DNA of 64,000 nucleotides from positions 1,713,501 through 1,777,500 of the forward strand of contig NZ_RWIV01000001.1 of NCBI RefSeq assembly GCF_003944835.1. Direction: 5' to 3'. Source of the stretch: Bacillus sp. HMF5848 (GTDB taxonomy: Bacteria > Bacillota > Bacilli > Bacillales > HMF5848). A program made the position numbers and the translations under genes. The notes below the pieces were generated by a model. It was not told where the DNA came from and searched no databases. It saw only the letters and a list, made by a program, of their open reading frames with translations. How positions within the stretch are numbered: position 1 is the stretch's first letter; each line of letters begins with the position of its first letter. Below are positions 26,088 to 35,926 of the stretch, piece after piece.

Positions 26088-27206
26088 GTGGATCAATTTG
26101 ATTACATTGCTATAAGACGTGCTTTACATAAAATACCAGAAGTTGGTTTTCAAGAGTACAAAACTCAACAATATTTACTCAACTTTTTAGCTTCTTTACC
26201 AAGTCAAAGGATAAATGTGAAAACATGGAAAACAGGTATATTTGTAAAAGTCAATGGTACCGATCCAACACGCATGATAGGATATCGTTGCGACATCGAC
26301 GGATTGCCCATTACAGAAGCTACGAACTTAGAATTTTCATCTACGCATGATGGCTTTATGCATGCGTGTGGTCATGACTTTCATATGACGATTGCCTTAG
26401 GCATATTAACCCATTTTGTTCATCATCCTGTTAAAGAGGATTTATTGTTTATTTTTCAGCCAGCAGAAGAAGGGCCGGGTGGAGCAGAGCCAATGTTGAA
26501 ATCAGACATAATGCAAAATTGGCGTCCCGATTTTGTATTTGCTTTACATATAGCTCCTGAATATCCGGTTGGAACTATAGCTTTACGAGAAGGATTGTTA
26601 TTTGCAAATACATCTGAATTATTCATTGATTTAGAAGGAAAAGGGGGCCATGCTGCCTATCCACATCGCACAAATGATATGGTAGTTGCTGCAAGCTATT
26701 TAGTAACGCAACTACAATCCGTTGTAGCAAGAAACATTGATCCTTTAGACAGTGGAGTTGTTACAGTAGGAAAATTAACAAGTGGGACAGTACAGAATAT
26801 CATCGCAGAAAAGGCGAGGCTTGAAGGTACTATTCGTACGCTCACACCTACTTCCATGGTACTTATAAAAAGAAGGATTGAAGAATTAACAAAAGGAATA
26901 GAAGTAGGATTTTCATGTAAAGCAACAATTGATTATGGATCTTCATATTACCAAGTGTATAATGATGAAGAGCTTTCACGCCATTTTATGAACTTTGCAA
27001 ACGATTTAGTTAATGTTATTGAATGTTCCGAATCTATGACAGGAGAAGATTTTGGATATATGTTAAAAGAAATACCAGGTTTCATGTTTTGGTTAGGTGT
27101 TAACTCACCACAAGGTTTACATCATGCGCAACTAAATCCGGATGAAGAAGCCATTCCTGTTGCAATAAACTTATTGGTTCGTTATTTTAATACTATTGCT
27201 TCATAA
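26088..27206 (+). CDS. ykuR: N-acetyldiaminopimelate deacetylase DapL-type (YkuR)
   Basis: This M20-family amidohydrolase removes the acetyl group from N-acetyl-LL-diaminopimelate. The start is GTG 26088 behind AAAGGAAG; an upstream in-frame extension would translate the dapH-dapL stem-loop. The 372-residue product has [11 protein letters not shown], the metal motif HACGHDFHM and PAEEGPGG, with [10 protein letters not shown] in the dimerisation lid and MTGEDFGYM near the C-terminus. These match B. subtilis YkuR in sequence and context after dapH. Confidence 0.93.
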   Translation: MDQFDYIAIRRALHKIPEVGFQEYKTQQYLLNFLASLPSQRINVKTWKTGIFVKVNGTDPTRMIGYRCDIDGLPITEATNLEFSSTHDGFMHACGHDFHMTIALGILTHFVHHPVKEDLLFIFQPAEEGPGGAEPMLKSDIMQNWRPDFVFALHIAPEYPVGTIALREGLLFANTSELFIDLEGKGGHAAYPHRTNDMVVAASYLVTQLQSVVARNIDPLDSGVVTVGKLTSGTVQNIIAEKARLEGTIRTLTPTSMVLIKRRIEELTKGIEVGFSCKATIDYGSSYYQVYNDEELSRHFMNFANDLVNVIECSESMTGEDFGYMLKEIPGFMFWLGVNSPQGLHHAQLNPDEEAIPVAINLLVRYFNTIAS

Positions 27207-27229
27207 CATTAATTAATAAGTAAAAGTTT

Positions 27230-27287
27230 CTATCTATTTCAGTTTGTTCGAATAAAGTAATGCTTTATTAGACAAATTAATAGATAG
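27230..27287 (+). promoter_or_regulatory. Long stem-loop directly before the ykuS ribosome binding site
   Basis: CTATCTATT, TTTGT and AATAAAG (27230-27257) pair in order with CTTTATT, ACAAA and AATAGATAG (27263-27287). This gives 21 base pairs with two small internal loops and a five-base apex. GGGAGGTG follows immediately, so the stem could stabilise the mRNA or modulate ribosome access. Confidence 0.55.
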
Positions 27288-27303
27288 GGAGGTGTTTTTA
27301 CAT

Positions 27304-27546
27304 ATGCAAACTATTGGTGTAGAAGGTTCATTAACAAATGTACAAGAAGCATTACGTCAGAAAGGTTATAACGTAGTAGCTTTAAAAGGTGAGGATGACG
27401 CTAAAGGTTGTGACTGTTGTGTGGTAACAGGACTAGATTCAAACATTATGGGTATCGCTAACACAGTTACAGCTGGCTCTGTTATCGAAGCAAACGGTTT
27501 GTCTGCAGATGAAGTTTGTCAAGCAGTAGAAACACGTTTACGCTAA
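27304..27546 (+). CDS. ykuS: YkuS family protein (UPF0180)
   Basis: This 80-residue protein is close to B. subtilis YkuS (81 residues). It has the family core [27 protein letters not shown] (broken here into two motifs: [11 protein letters not shown] and [14 protein letters not shown]) and [12 protein letters not shown] at the end. The clustered cysteines suggest metal or redox chemistry, but the function is unknown. ATG 27304 is chosen because GGGAGGTG lies nine bases before it. It is convergent with ykuT across a shared terminator. Confidence 0.88.
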   Translation: MQTIGVEGSLTNVQEALRQKGYNVVALKGEDDAKGCDCCVVTGLDSNIMGIANTVTAGSVIEANGLSADEVCQAVETRLR

Positions 27547-27570
27547 TGAAACTAAAGGATAGTAAAAAAT

Positions 27571-27596
27571 AAAAAACCGGGAGCTCCCGGTTTTTT
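27571..27596. terminator. Bidirectional terminator between ykuS and ykuT
   Basis: AAAAAACCGGGAG and CTCCCGGTTTTTT form a nearly loop-free perfect inverted repeat between two convergent genes. Confidence 0.9.
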
Positions 27597-27606
27597 ATTT
27601 TAATTT

Positions 27607-28455
27607 TTATTGTTGTTGTGACTTTTCGACATATACTTGGTGTGGAAATGGGATTTCTATTCCATTCTTATCAAGTGCTTCTTTAAGGGCTTTGCGTAAT
27701 TTCCTTTCAACCGCCCATTGTTGCATATTTTCCGTTTTAGCAATAATACGGATAACAACATCTGAAGCCCCTAGTGTTTGTACACCAATAACATTTGGTC
27801 CCTCTTTAAGAGCTGGTTCATTTTTAGCTATTTCATCACATGTATTTTGTAAAACTTCAATAGCGTGGTCAATATTTTCATCATACGCTATACCAATATC
27901 AACAAGGGCACGCATATTACCACGAGAGTGATTGGAGAGACTAGCTATTTGCCTATTCGGTACATAGTGTAACGTACCATCAAAACCTCTAATTTGTGTT
28001 GTGCGTAAGCCTACTTCTTCTACGATACCTGAGAAGCTTGCTAATGTGACATAATCATCAACTTCAAATTGTTTTTCAATTAATATGAAGAATCCTGTCA
28101 CTACATCACTAACTAGACCTTGTGCTCCAAATCCAATGGCTAGTCCGACAATTCCAGCTCCTGCTAAAATGGCAGTCATTTTAATACCGAACATTTCTAA
28201 AACTGTCACAAAAAATAAGAAAATTAATGTATATTGAAAGATGTTGTTAACAAGCTTGTGAAGTGTTTTAGTTCTACCAGGTGCCATATCTCGTTTTTCA
28301 GCTAGCCTGTCAAACAAACGTGTTATAAGTTTACTACCAATAGATTTAACTATTAGGAAAACAATGTAAAATATTATTAGTTTAAGTAACAATAATCCTG
28401 CCTTAGTTAATAACGCATAATAATCAAAATTTAGTATTTGTTGTTGAATATCCAT
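27607..28455 (-). CDS. ykuT: Small-conductance mechanosensitive channel, MscS family (YkuT)
   Basis: The start is ATG 28455 with AAAGGGTCG upstream; an earlier in-frame start has no ribosome binding site. The 282-residue product has three hydrophobic segments, then the pore helix [19 protein letters not shown] of MscS proteins. The beta domain follows ([24 protein letters not shown]), with [11 protein letters not shown]. It releases solutes on hypo-osmotic shock in this family. The position between ykuS and ykuU is as in B. subtilis. Confidence 0.9.
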   Translation of the reverse strand: MDIQQQILNFDYYALLTKAGLLLLKLIIFYIVFLIVKSIGSKLITRLFDRLAEKRDMAPGRTKTLHKLVNNIFQYTLIFLFFVTVLEMFGIKMTAILAGAGIVGLAIGFGAQGLVSDVVTGFFILIEKQFEVDDYVTLASFSGIVEEVGLRTTQIRGFDGTLHYVPNRQIASLSNHSRGNMRALVDIGIAYDENIDHAIEVLQNTCDEIAKNEPALKEGPNVIGVQTLGASDVVIRIIAKTENMQQWAVERKLRKALKEALDKNGIEIPFPHQVYVEKSQQQ

Positions 28456-28846
28456 CTGTTTCGACCCTTTCTGTGTTGGTAGACTATTAATAAAAAATGT
28501 AAACAAATTGTTGTTTTTTCTAGATAGAAAGTGTTTTAACCATGGTATTTTTGTACCCTCAACTTGTTCGTGTTAAACTTAATACTAGTAGTCCTGTTAA
28601 AATTAGCTAGATTTATTCTTCCTAATAAATACGGTAGCATACATTTAATATTTTCTCAAAAGATACGTTTAAATATTTCATAGCCTGGATATACAATTAA
28701 AGGTTTATAACTAGGTCTTAGTCAATATTTATAGAGTTTCACTTCCATTTTTTTTGAAAATAGCCCCTTTATTATAGTGAAAACTGAGTTTCAGGGGGAT
28801 TATACATAAGTAAAGATCTTAATCATTTTTATGGAGGGAAATACAT
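28456..28846. other. Spacer between divergent ykuT and ykuU
   Basis: This 391-base AT-rich spacer holds the promoters of two divergent genes. TTATTATAGTGAAAA around 28770 is a weak -10-like or PerR-box-like match that I do not trust. I see no gene or stable structure. Confidence 0.35.
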
Positions 28847-29389
28847 ATGGCAGAGCGTATGGTAGGGAAGCAAGCTCCACGTTTTGAAATGGAAGCTGTG
28901 TTAGCAAATGGGGAATTTGGTAAAGTTAGCTTAGAGGAAAATATGAAAAATGATAAGTGGACTGTCCTGTTTTTTTATCCGCTAGACTTCACTTTCGTTT
29001 GTCCTACAGAAATTACCGCCATTTCTGATCGCTATGATGAATTTGAGGACTTAGACGCTGAGGTTATTGGTGTATCTACGGACTCAAAGTTCTCTCACAA
29101 AGCATGGATTGACACACCGCGTGATAAGAATGGTTTAGGAGGTATTAAGTACCCACTTGCTGCAGATTTAACTCATCAGATTTCTCGAGACTATGGAGTT
29201 TTAATTGAAGAAGAAGGTGTAGCTTTGCGTGGACTATTCATTGTTAATCCTGATGGTGAACTTCAATATCAAGTAATATTCCATAACAACATTGGACGTG
29301 ATGTCGATGAAACATTACGTGTTCTTCAAGCATTACAAACGGGTGGCTTATGTCCTGCTAACTGGAAGCCAGGACAAAATACTTTATAA
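28847..29389 (+). CDS. ykuU: Two-cysteine peroxiredoxin YkuU
   Basis: This 180-residue AhpC/Prx1-type peroxiredoxin reduces hydrogen and organic peroxides. The peroxidatic Cys52 lies in FTFVCPTE and the resolving Cys169 in GGLCPANWKPG, so it is a typical 2-Cys enzyme. The ATG follows GGAGGG. A thioredoxin-like gene, ykuV, follows, suggesting that the partner which recycles it is encoded next door (inference from the B. subtilis arrangement). Confidence 0.93.
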   Translation: MAERMVGKQAPRFEMEAVLANGEFGKVSLEENMKNDKWTVLFFYPLDFTFVCPTEITAISDRYDEFEDLDAEVIGVSTDSKFSHKAWIDTPRDKNGLGGIKYPLAADLTHQISRDYGVLIEEEGVALRGLFIVNPDGELQYQVIFHNNIGRDVDETLRVLQALQTGGLCPANWKPGQNTL

Positions 29390-29485
29390 TTACATGCTAA
29401 CTATACTAAATAAAGGGGTTTAACAAGTTGTTAGGCTCTTTTTTAAAAAGCCTATACGTAATTTATGGAAAGGGTGAATGTTGTC

Positions 29486-29941
29486 ATGAAACTACGTGAA
29501 CCAATACCTGAACTCACAGGTGCAACAACTTGGTTAAATAGAGAATTAACGCGTGACCAACTAATAGGAGAAAAACCAACACTTATACATTTTTGGTCAA
29601 TAAGCTGTCACTTGTGTAAGGAAGCTATGCCTCAAGTGAATCAATTCCGTGATAACTATAAAAATCAGCTAAATGTTATGGCTGTTCATATGCCTCGTTC
29701 AGAAAAAGATTTAGATATAACCGAAATAGAAAAAGTAGCAAAAGACCATGACATAACACAACCTATCTATGTTGACAACGATCACAAGTTAACGAACGAA
29801 TTTGAAAATCAATATGTACCTGCATATTATGTGTTTGACAACACAGGGCAGCTTCGACACTTTCAAGCTGGTGGAAGTGGTATGAGGATGCTTGAAAAAC
29901 GTGTTAACCGCGTTTTAGATGAAATGAATAAAACAGAATAA
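29486..29941 (+). CDS. ykuV: Thiol-disulfide oxidoreductase YkuV
   Basis: The product has 151 residues from ATG 29486, behind AAAGGGTG; this matches the MKLR start of B. subtilis YkuV, and an in-frame ATG seven codons earlier is less likely. It has a thioredoxin fold with the active-site pair Cys41-HL-Cys44 in WSISCHLCKEAM and a cis-proline region YVPAYYVFD. There is no signal peptide, so it acts in the cytoplasm, probably as a reductant for proteins such as YkuU. Confidence 0.92.
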   Translation: MKLREPIPELTGATTWLNRELTRDQLIGEKPTLIHFWSISCHLCKEAMPQVNQFRDNYKNQLNVMAVHMPRSEKDLDITEIEKVAKDHDITQPIYVDNDHKLTNEFENQYVPAYYVFDNTGQLRHFQAGGSGMRMLEKRVNRVLDEMNKTE

Positions 29942-29952
29942 CAAAGTAATTT

Positions 29953-29983
29953 AAAAGGTCGAATTTATTGTTCGATCTTTTTT
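29953..29983 (+). terminator. Terminator after ykuV
   Basis: AAAAGGTCGAA and TTCGATCTTTTTT form a stem with a seven-base loop and a T tract. Confidence 0.85.
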
Positions 29984-30585
29984 GCTATGAAAAAAACGTC
30001 TACGCTTTACATAAGTAAAAGATTTGAAGAGACATCATTTTTCTAGGTCATAAGCCGCCTAAGTCTGAAAGCCTACTTAGTGACGATGGACCTCTATGAG
30101 AAAGCTATAATGAGGAATATTCAAGCTGATTTAATGTAGTTCAGTAGTACAAAGCCTATACGTCAGCGCTGCTGTTACCTTGTAAGTTAATGAACAAAAT
30201 GTTTGCGATCTCTTCATGGATAGCAACTTATGCACATTAACAGTTTATTAACCGATAGTTCCGTGTTTTGTTATATATGACAACGATCATTCTGCCTTTA
30301 AACTGGTATTTATAAGAGGTCGTTAATGAAAAATAAGGGTTGGAGCTTAATTAGAGGGCAAGCGCTTTACGTTGTTGACGCTTAAGAATCTTTTTTACAT
30401 ACTACTTAGCGGTTCTGAACTGACAATCTAAGCTTTATAGATAAGATAGAGCTTCAAATGCTATGTGGTTTTTAGCAACTTCTAAAAAAAAGTTAGTAAA
30501 TTAGTGGAAAAATATTTCGGAATTCGATATATTTATATATACGTATTTTTTTATTAAATATATACACGTTTAAGGGGGGAGTTAT
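29984..30585. other. 600-base gap without a recognisable gene
   Basis: No open frame with a ribosome binding site is visible on either strand. GGCAAGCGCTTTACG at about 30358 loosely resembles a CcpA site, and AGGTC/GACCT elements near 30047-30093 could pair weakly. The region may be decayed sequence; it ends in the AT-rich leader of the ABC transporter genes. Confidence 0.35.
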
Positions 30586-32337
30586 GTGGATACGTTCAAA
30601 AAATTAAAGGAATTTTATTGGCCATATCGTCATTATTTTTATTGGTCGTTATTTTCTTTACTTTTTGTCACACTCATTACTGTTGTTTATCCTATTGTAT
30701 TGCAGTTTACAATTGATGAAGTAGTGCTTGCTGAACAATATGAGTATGTACCATATCTTGCAATAGGCTTTATTTTAGTAATGGCGATAAAAGGTATCGC
30801 AACATACTTCAATCAATACTTAGGAGATTTGTTTGGAATTACGTCTGTATATAAATTACGTAATTCACTATATGAAAAGTTGCAATACCTACCATTTCGT
30901 TATTATGATAATGCGAAAACTGGAGATTTAATGTCAAGGCTCACTGCTGATGTAGAAGGCTTTCGTTTTTTCTTATCATTCGGGTTTTCGGAGCTTATTC
31001 GATTTACTTTAATTATTTTTATTTCATTAGGCGTTATGTTTTATTATTCTGTGCCATTAACTATCGTAACAATGTTAGCGATGCCTTTCTTAATAATAGT
31101 GACATGGAAATTCGAAAAACAAGTGCATCCTGCTTTTCGCGGGATTAGAAAGTCTTTTGGGAAATTGAATACAAATGTACAAGAAAATTTAAGCGGAATA
31201 AATACAGTGAAATCTTTATCAAGAGAAGATTTTGAGATTAATAAATTTAATAACTCAAATAATGACTATAAGGAAAAATATATCTTTACCTCAAACGTTT
31301 GGGCTAAGTTTTTTCCGCTTATGGAGTTCATCGGTAATTTATGTGTTGTTGCACTCCTCTCATATGGAGGATACTTAGTTATTCAAGGTGAGGTAAAACC
31401 AGGAGAACTAGTAGCGTTTTTTAGTCTTGTTTGGTATATTATCTGGCCATTAGTAAATTTAGGTTTTGTTATTAATTTATTCTCTCAATCTAAAGCATCT
31501 GGTGAAAGATTACTAGAAATTCTTGAAGCGAAGGAAGATATAACAAATAAGGAAGATTCCATTGATGTAAATAGACTCAATGGCCATGTACAGTTTAATG
31601 ATGTAACGTTGCAGTATGCTGAGGATAATAATGCTGCATTAGAAAACATAAGCTTTGATGCCAACCCTGGTGCCGTTATTGGGCTGATTGGTTCAACAGG
31701 TTCGGGAAAAACGAGTGTAACGCAATTAATTACTCGTTTTTATGAACCTGCTAAAGGTAGTGTATTAATTGATGGCATTGATGTAAAAGAATATTCTTTA
31801 AAGACTCTTCGAAAAAATATTGGCTTTGTTTTGCAAGAGTCATTTCTATTTTCTTCTTCAATTCGGGCGAATATTTCATACGGTAGACCTGACGCATCAA
31901 TGGAAGAAATTATTGATGCAGCAAAAAGAGCACAAGCACACGAGTTTATTATGGAATTGCCAGATCAATACGACACGATGCTGGGGGAAAGAGGATTAGG
32001 GTTATCGGGAGGTCAAAAGCAACGTATAGCCATTGCTCGGGCTATTTGTGTGAATCCAAGCATTCTAATTTTAGACGATGCAACAAGCGCAGTTGATATG
32101 GAAACAGAGTTTAAGATTCAAAATGCCCTTAAGGAAGTAATGAAGGGGCGGACTACTTTCATTATTGCGCATCGCATTTCTTCGTTAAAGCATGCAGATG
32201 AAATCCTTGTTTTAGAGGAGGGCGTTATCGCAGAAAGAGGTACGCATGAGCAATTACTAACAAATAATGGCCCTTATCAACGTATCTACGACATTCAATA
32301 CAAAGATAAAGGTTTAATTGAAGCCGAAGCGAGGTGA
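30586..32337 (+). CDS. ABC exporter half-transporter with degenerate Walker B (YknU-like)
   Basis: This 583-residue half-transporter has a six-segment membrane domain (about 1-310) and a nucleotide-binding domain: Walker A GSTGSGKT (369-376), signature LSGGQ (473-477), Walker B ILILDD and H-loop IIAHRIS. Asp498 stands where the catalytic glutamate should be, so its own site is degenerate. The start is GTG 30586 after GGGGGGAG. It is followed at once by its partner gene. Length and position after ykuV suggest YknU of B. subtilis, but YfiB-type exporters are similar. Probable role: export of hydrophobic compounds. Confidence 0.88.
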   Translation: MDTFKKLKEFYWPYRHYFYWSLFSLLFVTLITVVYPIVLQFTIDEVVLAEQYEYVPYLAIGFILVMAIKGIATYFNQYLGDLFGITSVYKLRNSLYEKLQYLPFRYYDNAKTGDLMSRLTADVEGFRFFLSFGFSELIRFTLIIFISLGVMFYYSVPLTIVTMLAMPFLIIVTWKFEKQVHPAFRGIRKSFGKLNTNVQENLSGINTVKSLSREDFEINKFNNSNNDYKEKYIFTSNVWAKFFPLMEFIGNLCVVALLSYGGYLVIQGEVKPGELVAFFSLVWYIIWPLVNLGFVINLFSQSKASGERLLEILEAKEDITNKEDSIDVNRLNGHVQFNDVTLQYAEDNNAALENISFDANPGAVIGLIGSTGSGKTSVTQLITRFYEPAKGSVLIDGIDVKEYSLKTLRKNIGFVLQESFLFSSSIRANISYGRPDASMEEIIDAAKRAQAHEFIMELPDQYDTMLGERGLGLSGGQKQRIAIARAICVNPSILILDDATSAVDMETEFKIQNALKEVMKGRTTFIIAHRISSLKHADEILVLEEGVIAERGTHEQLLTNNGPYQRIYDIQYKDKGLIEAEAR

Positions 32338-32348
32338 CAGAAACTGTT

Positions 32349-34169
32349 ATGGAAAAAGACAAAAAGACAAGTAAAATAAAAGAAAGATTTCAATATTCTA
32401 CTGATCAAGCGATTGATAAACCGTTTAACTGGACTCAGATGATGCGCTTATTATCTTATGTTAAGCCCTATTCAAAGAGTTTATTGCCACTTTCGTTCAT
32501 AGCAGTTATTATTTCTACAGCTGTTCGATTATTTGTGCCAATATTAATTGGTATTTATGCAATTGATAAAGCTATCGCACAGAAGAATATGTCAGTTTTG
32601 TTTTGGATTGTTGCTAGCATAGGTGTATTGTATCTTTTATCATACGTGGCTAACTTTCTAAGAATTCGTTGGATGAATCTGTTAGGTCAAGGAGTCATAT
32701 ATGATTTAAGGAAACACCTTTTTCAGCATGTTCAAACATTATCTCATCGTTTTTTTGATAGTCGTTCAGCTGGTAGTATATTAGTTCGTATTATGAATGA
32801 TATTAACTCTTTGCAGGAGCTGTTTACGAACGGTGTTATTAATTTATTAATGGACATTATATTACTTGTGGGGATTTTTGTTATTCTTTTTATCATAAGT
32901 CCGCCACTAACTTTGGCAATTATGATTATTTTGCCTATAATGTTCTTTATTTCTACTAGTTTACGAAAACATATTCGTAAGTCGTGGCAGAAGGTAAGAA
33001 TTAAACAATCTAAGCTCAATTCCCATTTAAATGAGAGTATTCAAGGAATTCGAGTCACGCAATCATATACTCAAGAGCAAGAAAATATGAAGTTTTTTGA
33101 TGGAGTGAATACTGAGAATTTTGAAAGTTGGCGAGATGCTTCACAAAAAAATGCCATGTTTAGACCATTTGTTGAAATGTCAAATGCTATTGGTACAGCG
33201 ATTTTATTATGGTATGGTACACATTTGATTTCAGGTAATAGTTTATCTGTAGGTGAATTTGTTTCTTTTGCATTTTATTTAGGAATGTTTTGGGAGCCTA
33301 TTTCGCGATTAGGGCAAATATACAATCAACTATTAATTGCCATGGCTTCCTCAGAGCGGATATTTGAGTTTTTAGATGAAGAGCCGATTGTAGGAGAAAA
33401 ACAAAATGCGATGCCACTTGCAAACATGAAAGGTCAAATAGAATTTAAAGATGTTGAATTTTCATATGATAATAAACGTCAAGCGTTGAAAACTATTTCA
33501 TTTACCATTGGGGCAGGGCAAACAGTTGCATTAGTAGGACACACCGGATCTGGTAAGTCAACTATAGCTAATTTAATAAGTCGCTTTTATGATCCTACAG
33601 CTGGCTCAGTACAAATAGATGGTCATGATTTAAGAGATGTTACGCTGAAAAGTATACGTAATCAAATCAGCTTTGTGCTACAAGATACGTTTATTTTCTC
33701 TGGTACAATCATGGAAAATATTCGTTTTGGAAATCCAGAAGCTACTGATGAGGCAGTTATTGAAGCGGCAAAAGCTGTAGGTGCTCATCCGTTTATAGAA
33801 AATCTGCCTAATGGCTATCAAACAGAAGTAGAAGAGCGAGGCAATGTACTTTCTGTTGGTCAACGTCAGTTGTTGTCCTTTGCGCGTGCGTTATTAGCGG
33901 ATCCTCGGATTATTATTCTAGATGAAGCAACTGCAAGTATTGACACCGAAACTGAAATTATTATTCAGAATGCTTTAAAGCGCCTTCTTAAAGATAGAAC
34001 AGCAATAATTATTGCACATAGGTTATCAACAATACGAGATGCAGACCATATTTTTGTTTTGGAAAATGGATCAATGCTTGAACAAGGTAATCATAATGGA
34101 TTGATGGAACAAAGAGGTAAGTATTACGAATTAGTTAAATCTCAATTTAAAATGCTTGAGGTAGGATGA
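32349..34169 (+). CDS. ABC exporter half-transporter, catalytic partner (YknV-like)
   Basis: ATG 32349 lies eleven bases after AGGTGA, which overlaps the preceding stop; an earlier GTG overlapping that stop lacks a ribosome binding site. The 606-residue product has a six-segment domain and a complete catalytic Walker B (Asp525-Glu526) with Walker A GHTGSGKST (397-405). Its signature is LSVGQ (501-505) rather than LSGGQ. Together with the first subunit this gives one consensus and one degenerate ATP site, as in heterodimeric exporters such as TM287/288 and BmrCD. The N-terminal 35 residues are a polar extension. Confidence 0.88.
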   Translation: MEKDKKTSKIKERFQYSTDQAIDKPFNWTQMMRLLSYVKPYSKSLLPLSFIAVIISTAVRLFVPILIGIYAIDKAIAQKNMSVLFWIVASIGVLYLLSYVANFLRIRWMNLLGQGVIYDLRKHLFQHVQTLSHRFFDSRSAGSILVRIMNDINSLQELFTNGVINLLMDIILLVGIFVILFIISPPLTLAIMIILPIMFFISTSLRKHIRKSWQKVRIKQSKLNSHLNESIQGIRVTQSYTQEQENMKFFDGVNTENFESWRDASQKNAMFRPFVEMSNAIGTAILLWYGTHLISGNSLSVGEFVSFAFYLGMFWEPISRLGQIYNQLLIAMASSERIFEFLDEEPIVGEKQNAMPLANMKGQIEFKDVEFSYDNKRQALKTISFTIGAGQTVALVGHTGSGKSTIANLISRFYDPTAGSVQIDGHDLRDVTLKSIRNQISFVLQDTFIFSGTIMENIRFGNPEATDEAVIEAAKAVGAHPFIENLPNGYQTEVEERGNVLSVGQRQLLSFARALLADPRIIILDEATASIDTETEIIIQNALKRLLKDRTAIIIAHRLSTIRDADHIFVLENGSMLEQGNHNGLMEQRGKYYELVKSQFKMLEVG

Positions 34170-34174
34170 TGATA

Positions 34175-34211
34175 AAAAACAAGGTTAACGTAATGTTAGC
34201 CTTGTTTTTTG
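34175..34211 (+). terminator. Terminator after the ABC exporter genes
   Basis: AAAACAAGGTTAAC pairs imperfectly with GTTAGCCTTGTTTTTT, directly after the stop. Confidence 0.8.
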
Positions 34212-34559
34212 TGCAATTATATAATACAAAAGCATACAACCAGACACGTAGAATATAGTCTATTTCAATGCCCGAACGATAAAATTTCTTACGATAAGTC
34301 AAAACTACCACGCTTTGTATTTCCTTTTATATGGTTTGCTCGGACGACTAAGACCGCGTAATAAAGCAATGCTAAAGCGATACGCTTGTTGTGTTGTTCA
34401 GTGACACGCCTCTAACAGGATGTGAAGGTTTGAGGCGTTGCATTAGGACGGCGCCATCCTTAGCTTGAAATGCGGCGCATCACGTTTTCCTATGTTTATT
34501 ACTTAAATAATGTGTGATACAATTATTGCCGTAGCTAGCATATATTTGGAGGAATAATT
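34212..34559. other. Spacer before ktrC with GC-richer patch
   Basis: ACGCCTC (34406-34412) and GAGGCGT (34432-34438) form a stem around ACAGGATGTG, and AGGACGGCGC occurs at 34446. Both motifs also appear inside the family A repeat at 18762-19069, so this may be a very decayed relative. I see no c-di-AMP riboswitch here. Confidence 0.35.
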
Positions 34560-35222
34560 GTGAAAAAAGAATTTGCAGTCATTGGCTTAGGGCGATTTGG
34601 AGGCAGTATATGTAGGGAATTAAGTGAAGAAGGCCTCGAAGTTCTCGCATTGGACCTTGATGCTGATAAAGTAAACGAGTATTCTTCAATTGCATCGCAT
34701 GCTGTAGTTGGAGATTCTACAGATGAAAATGTTTTAAAAAGCTTAGGGATTCGAAATTTCGATCATGTCATTGTGGCTATAGGAGACAACATACAAGCTA
34801 GTATTTTAACGACGCTGATTCTTAAAGAGCTTGGAGTAAGAAACATTACTGTAAAAGCAACAAATGATTATCATGAAAAAGTACTAGCTAAAATTGGTGC
34901 AGATCAAATCGTCCATCCTGAACGTGATATGGGACGTCGAATTGCTCATAATATCATATCAAATAATGTTCTTGATTATTTAGAGTTATCTGATGAGCAT
35001 AGTATTGTAGAAATTGTAGCTAGTGAAAAGGTTATAGGTCACTCTTTAATTGATTTAGATATTCGAGCAAGATACGGTGTAAATATTATGGCTATAAAAC
35101 GTGGTAAAGAAGTTATTGTTTCACCACAAGCAATTGAGGTGATTCAAAAGGGCGATGTTTTAATTGTCATTGGGGCTGATACGGATATAAATCGTTTTGA
35201 AAAACACTTAATAAATGTGTAG
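34560..35222 (+). CDS. ktrC: Potassium channel regulatory subunit KtrC (RCK/TrkA family)
   Basis: KtrC is the cytosolic ring-forming subunit that gates the Ktr potassium channel, usually with KtrD. The 220-residue product has an N-terminal nucleotide-binding fold with GLGRFGG (9-15) and the acidic end of beta-2, DLDADK. Its C-terminal RCK_C domain (about 135-220) is the part that binds c-di-AMP in this family. The start is GTG 34560 after GGAGG. It closely matches B. subtilis KtrC. The membrane partner gene is not in this window. Confidence 0.93.
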   Translation: MKKEFAVIGLGRFGGSICRELSEEGLEVLALDLDADKVNEYSSIASHAVVGDSTDENVLKSLGIRNFDHVIVAIGDNIQASILTTLILKELGVRNITVKATNDYHEKVLAKIGADQIVHPERDMGRRIAHNIISNNVLDYLELSDEHSIVEIVASEKVIGHSLIDLDIRARYGVNIMAIKRGKEVIVSPQAIEVIQKGDVLIVIGADTDINRFEKHLINV

Positions 35223-35230
35223 AAAAAGAG

Positions 35231-35282
35231 ACTGTTCCAAAAGGTCATAATTAGTTGCCCTTTTGGGACAATTTTTTTTTAT
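35231..35282 (+). terminator. Terminator of ktrC formed by the IS end
   Basis: TGTTCCAAAAGG and CCCTTTTGGGACA form a stem of about twelve base pairs followed by ATTTTTTTTT, ten bases after the ktrC stop. The same sequence is the right end of the IS remnant. Confidence 0.8.
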
Positions 35283-35347
35283 GCTGGAAATATCTATTTT
35301 CTCAATTAAAATTTGTCTCAGAGTACCTTTCGTTACTCCTACTTAAC

Positions 35348-35926
35348 CTATATCACTTCTTTATCCTTTATTTGGTTAGATATTTTGTGCCATTTTCTCA
35401 AATTGTGGGCAGCACAAAGCAGGCCAAAGTCTATTGTATTTTTTGACAGGCCGTTCATTCGAAAACGTGAGTAATTATTGTTGTATCAGTTGACCAAAGA
35501 CGGGCTCGACATCTATCTTTCTCTGTTGATATTTTACTTGCCCTTCTTCTTGTAATAGGTTGATGATAGAAAAGAACAAACGTCTCATAGATTATATCCT
35601 TCATGCGCTCCGAACGGAAGCGGTTACTGGTACGGAAATAGGGTTGCTTTATTGCCAGAAAGCCACATAAAGTAAATATTTTGTGTTAATTGGTCTGCCA
35701 TTTTACGAGAGGTATATATTTTGTTCGCATATGCAAACAGAATCACTTTTAACATCATACGAGGGGGGATATGGTGGACGGCCCCCACCAGGATGAAGGT
35801 TGATAAAGAGAGAGGGACTCATTTTATCAACCGACAGGTCTATTAGGTGACATAAGTGATTTTGTGGAATGAGAATAGCAATATCCATTGGTAGCACTAG
35901 TTGATTTGTGTATACTCTTGATACAT
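35348..35926 (-). pseudogene. IS1182-family transposase pseudogene (frameshifts, large internal deletion)
   Basis: Pieces in changing frames spell an IS1182-type transposase. The N-terminus is LPMDIAILIPQNHLCHLID, then GGGRPPYPP, ENIYFMWLSGN-like NIYFMWLSGNKA, and NLLQEEGQVKYQ. This jumps straight to RKIDVEPVFGQL, then RFRMNGLSKNTIDFG and AAHNLRKW at the C-terminus. The region between VKYQ and RKIDVEP, which should hold most of the DDE core, is gone. One-base losses occur after the ninth codon and after FGQL. It cannot make an active protein. Confidence 0.82.

Noticed and set aside
28750-28800. PerR box upstream of the peroxiredoxin gene ykuU
   Set aside because: TTATTATAGTGAAAA matches the PerR consensus too poorly and could equally be a -10 region.
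34212-34559. c-di-AMP riboswitch before ktrC
   Set aside because: The spacer is too short and lacks the conserved ydaO-type core; only a simple ACGCCTC/GAGGCGT hairpin is visible.
35703-35897. Independent 64-residue gene
   Set aside because: The frame is the N-terminal piece of the broken IS1182-family transposase, not a separate gene.
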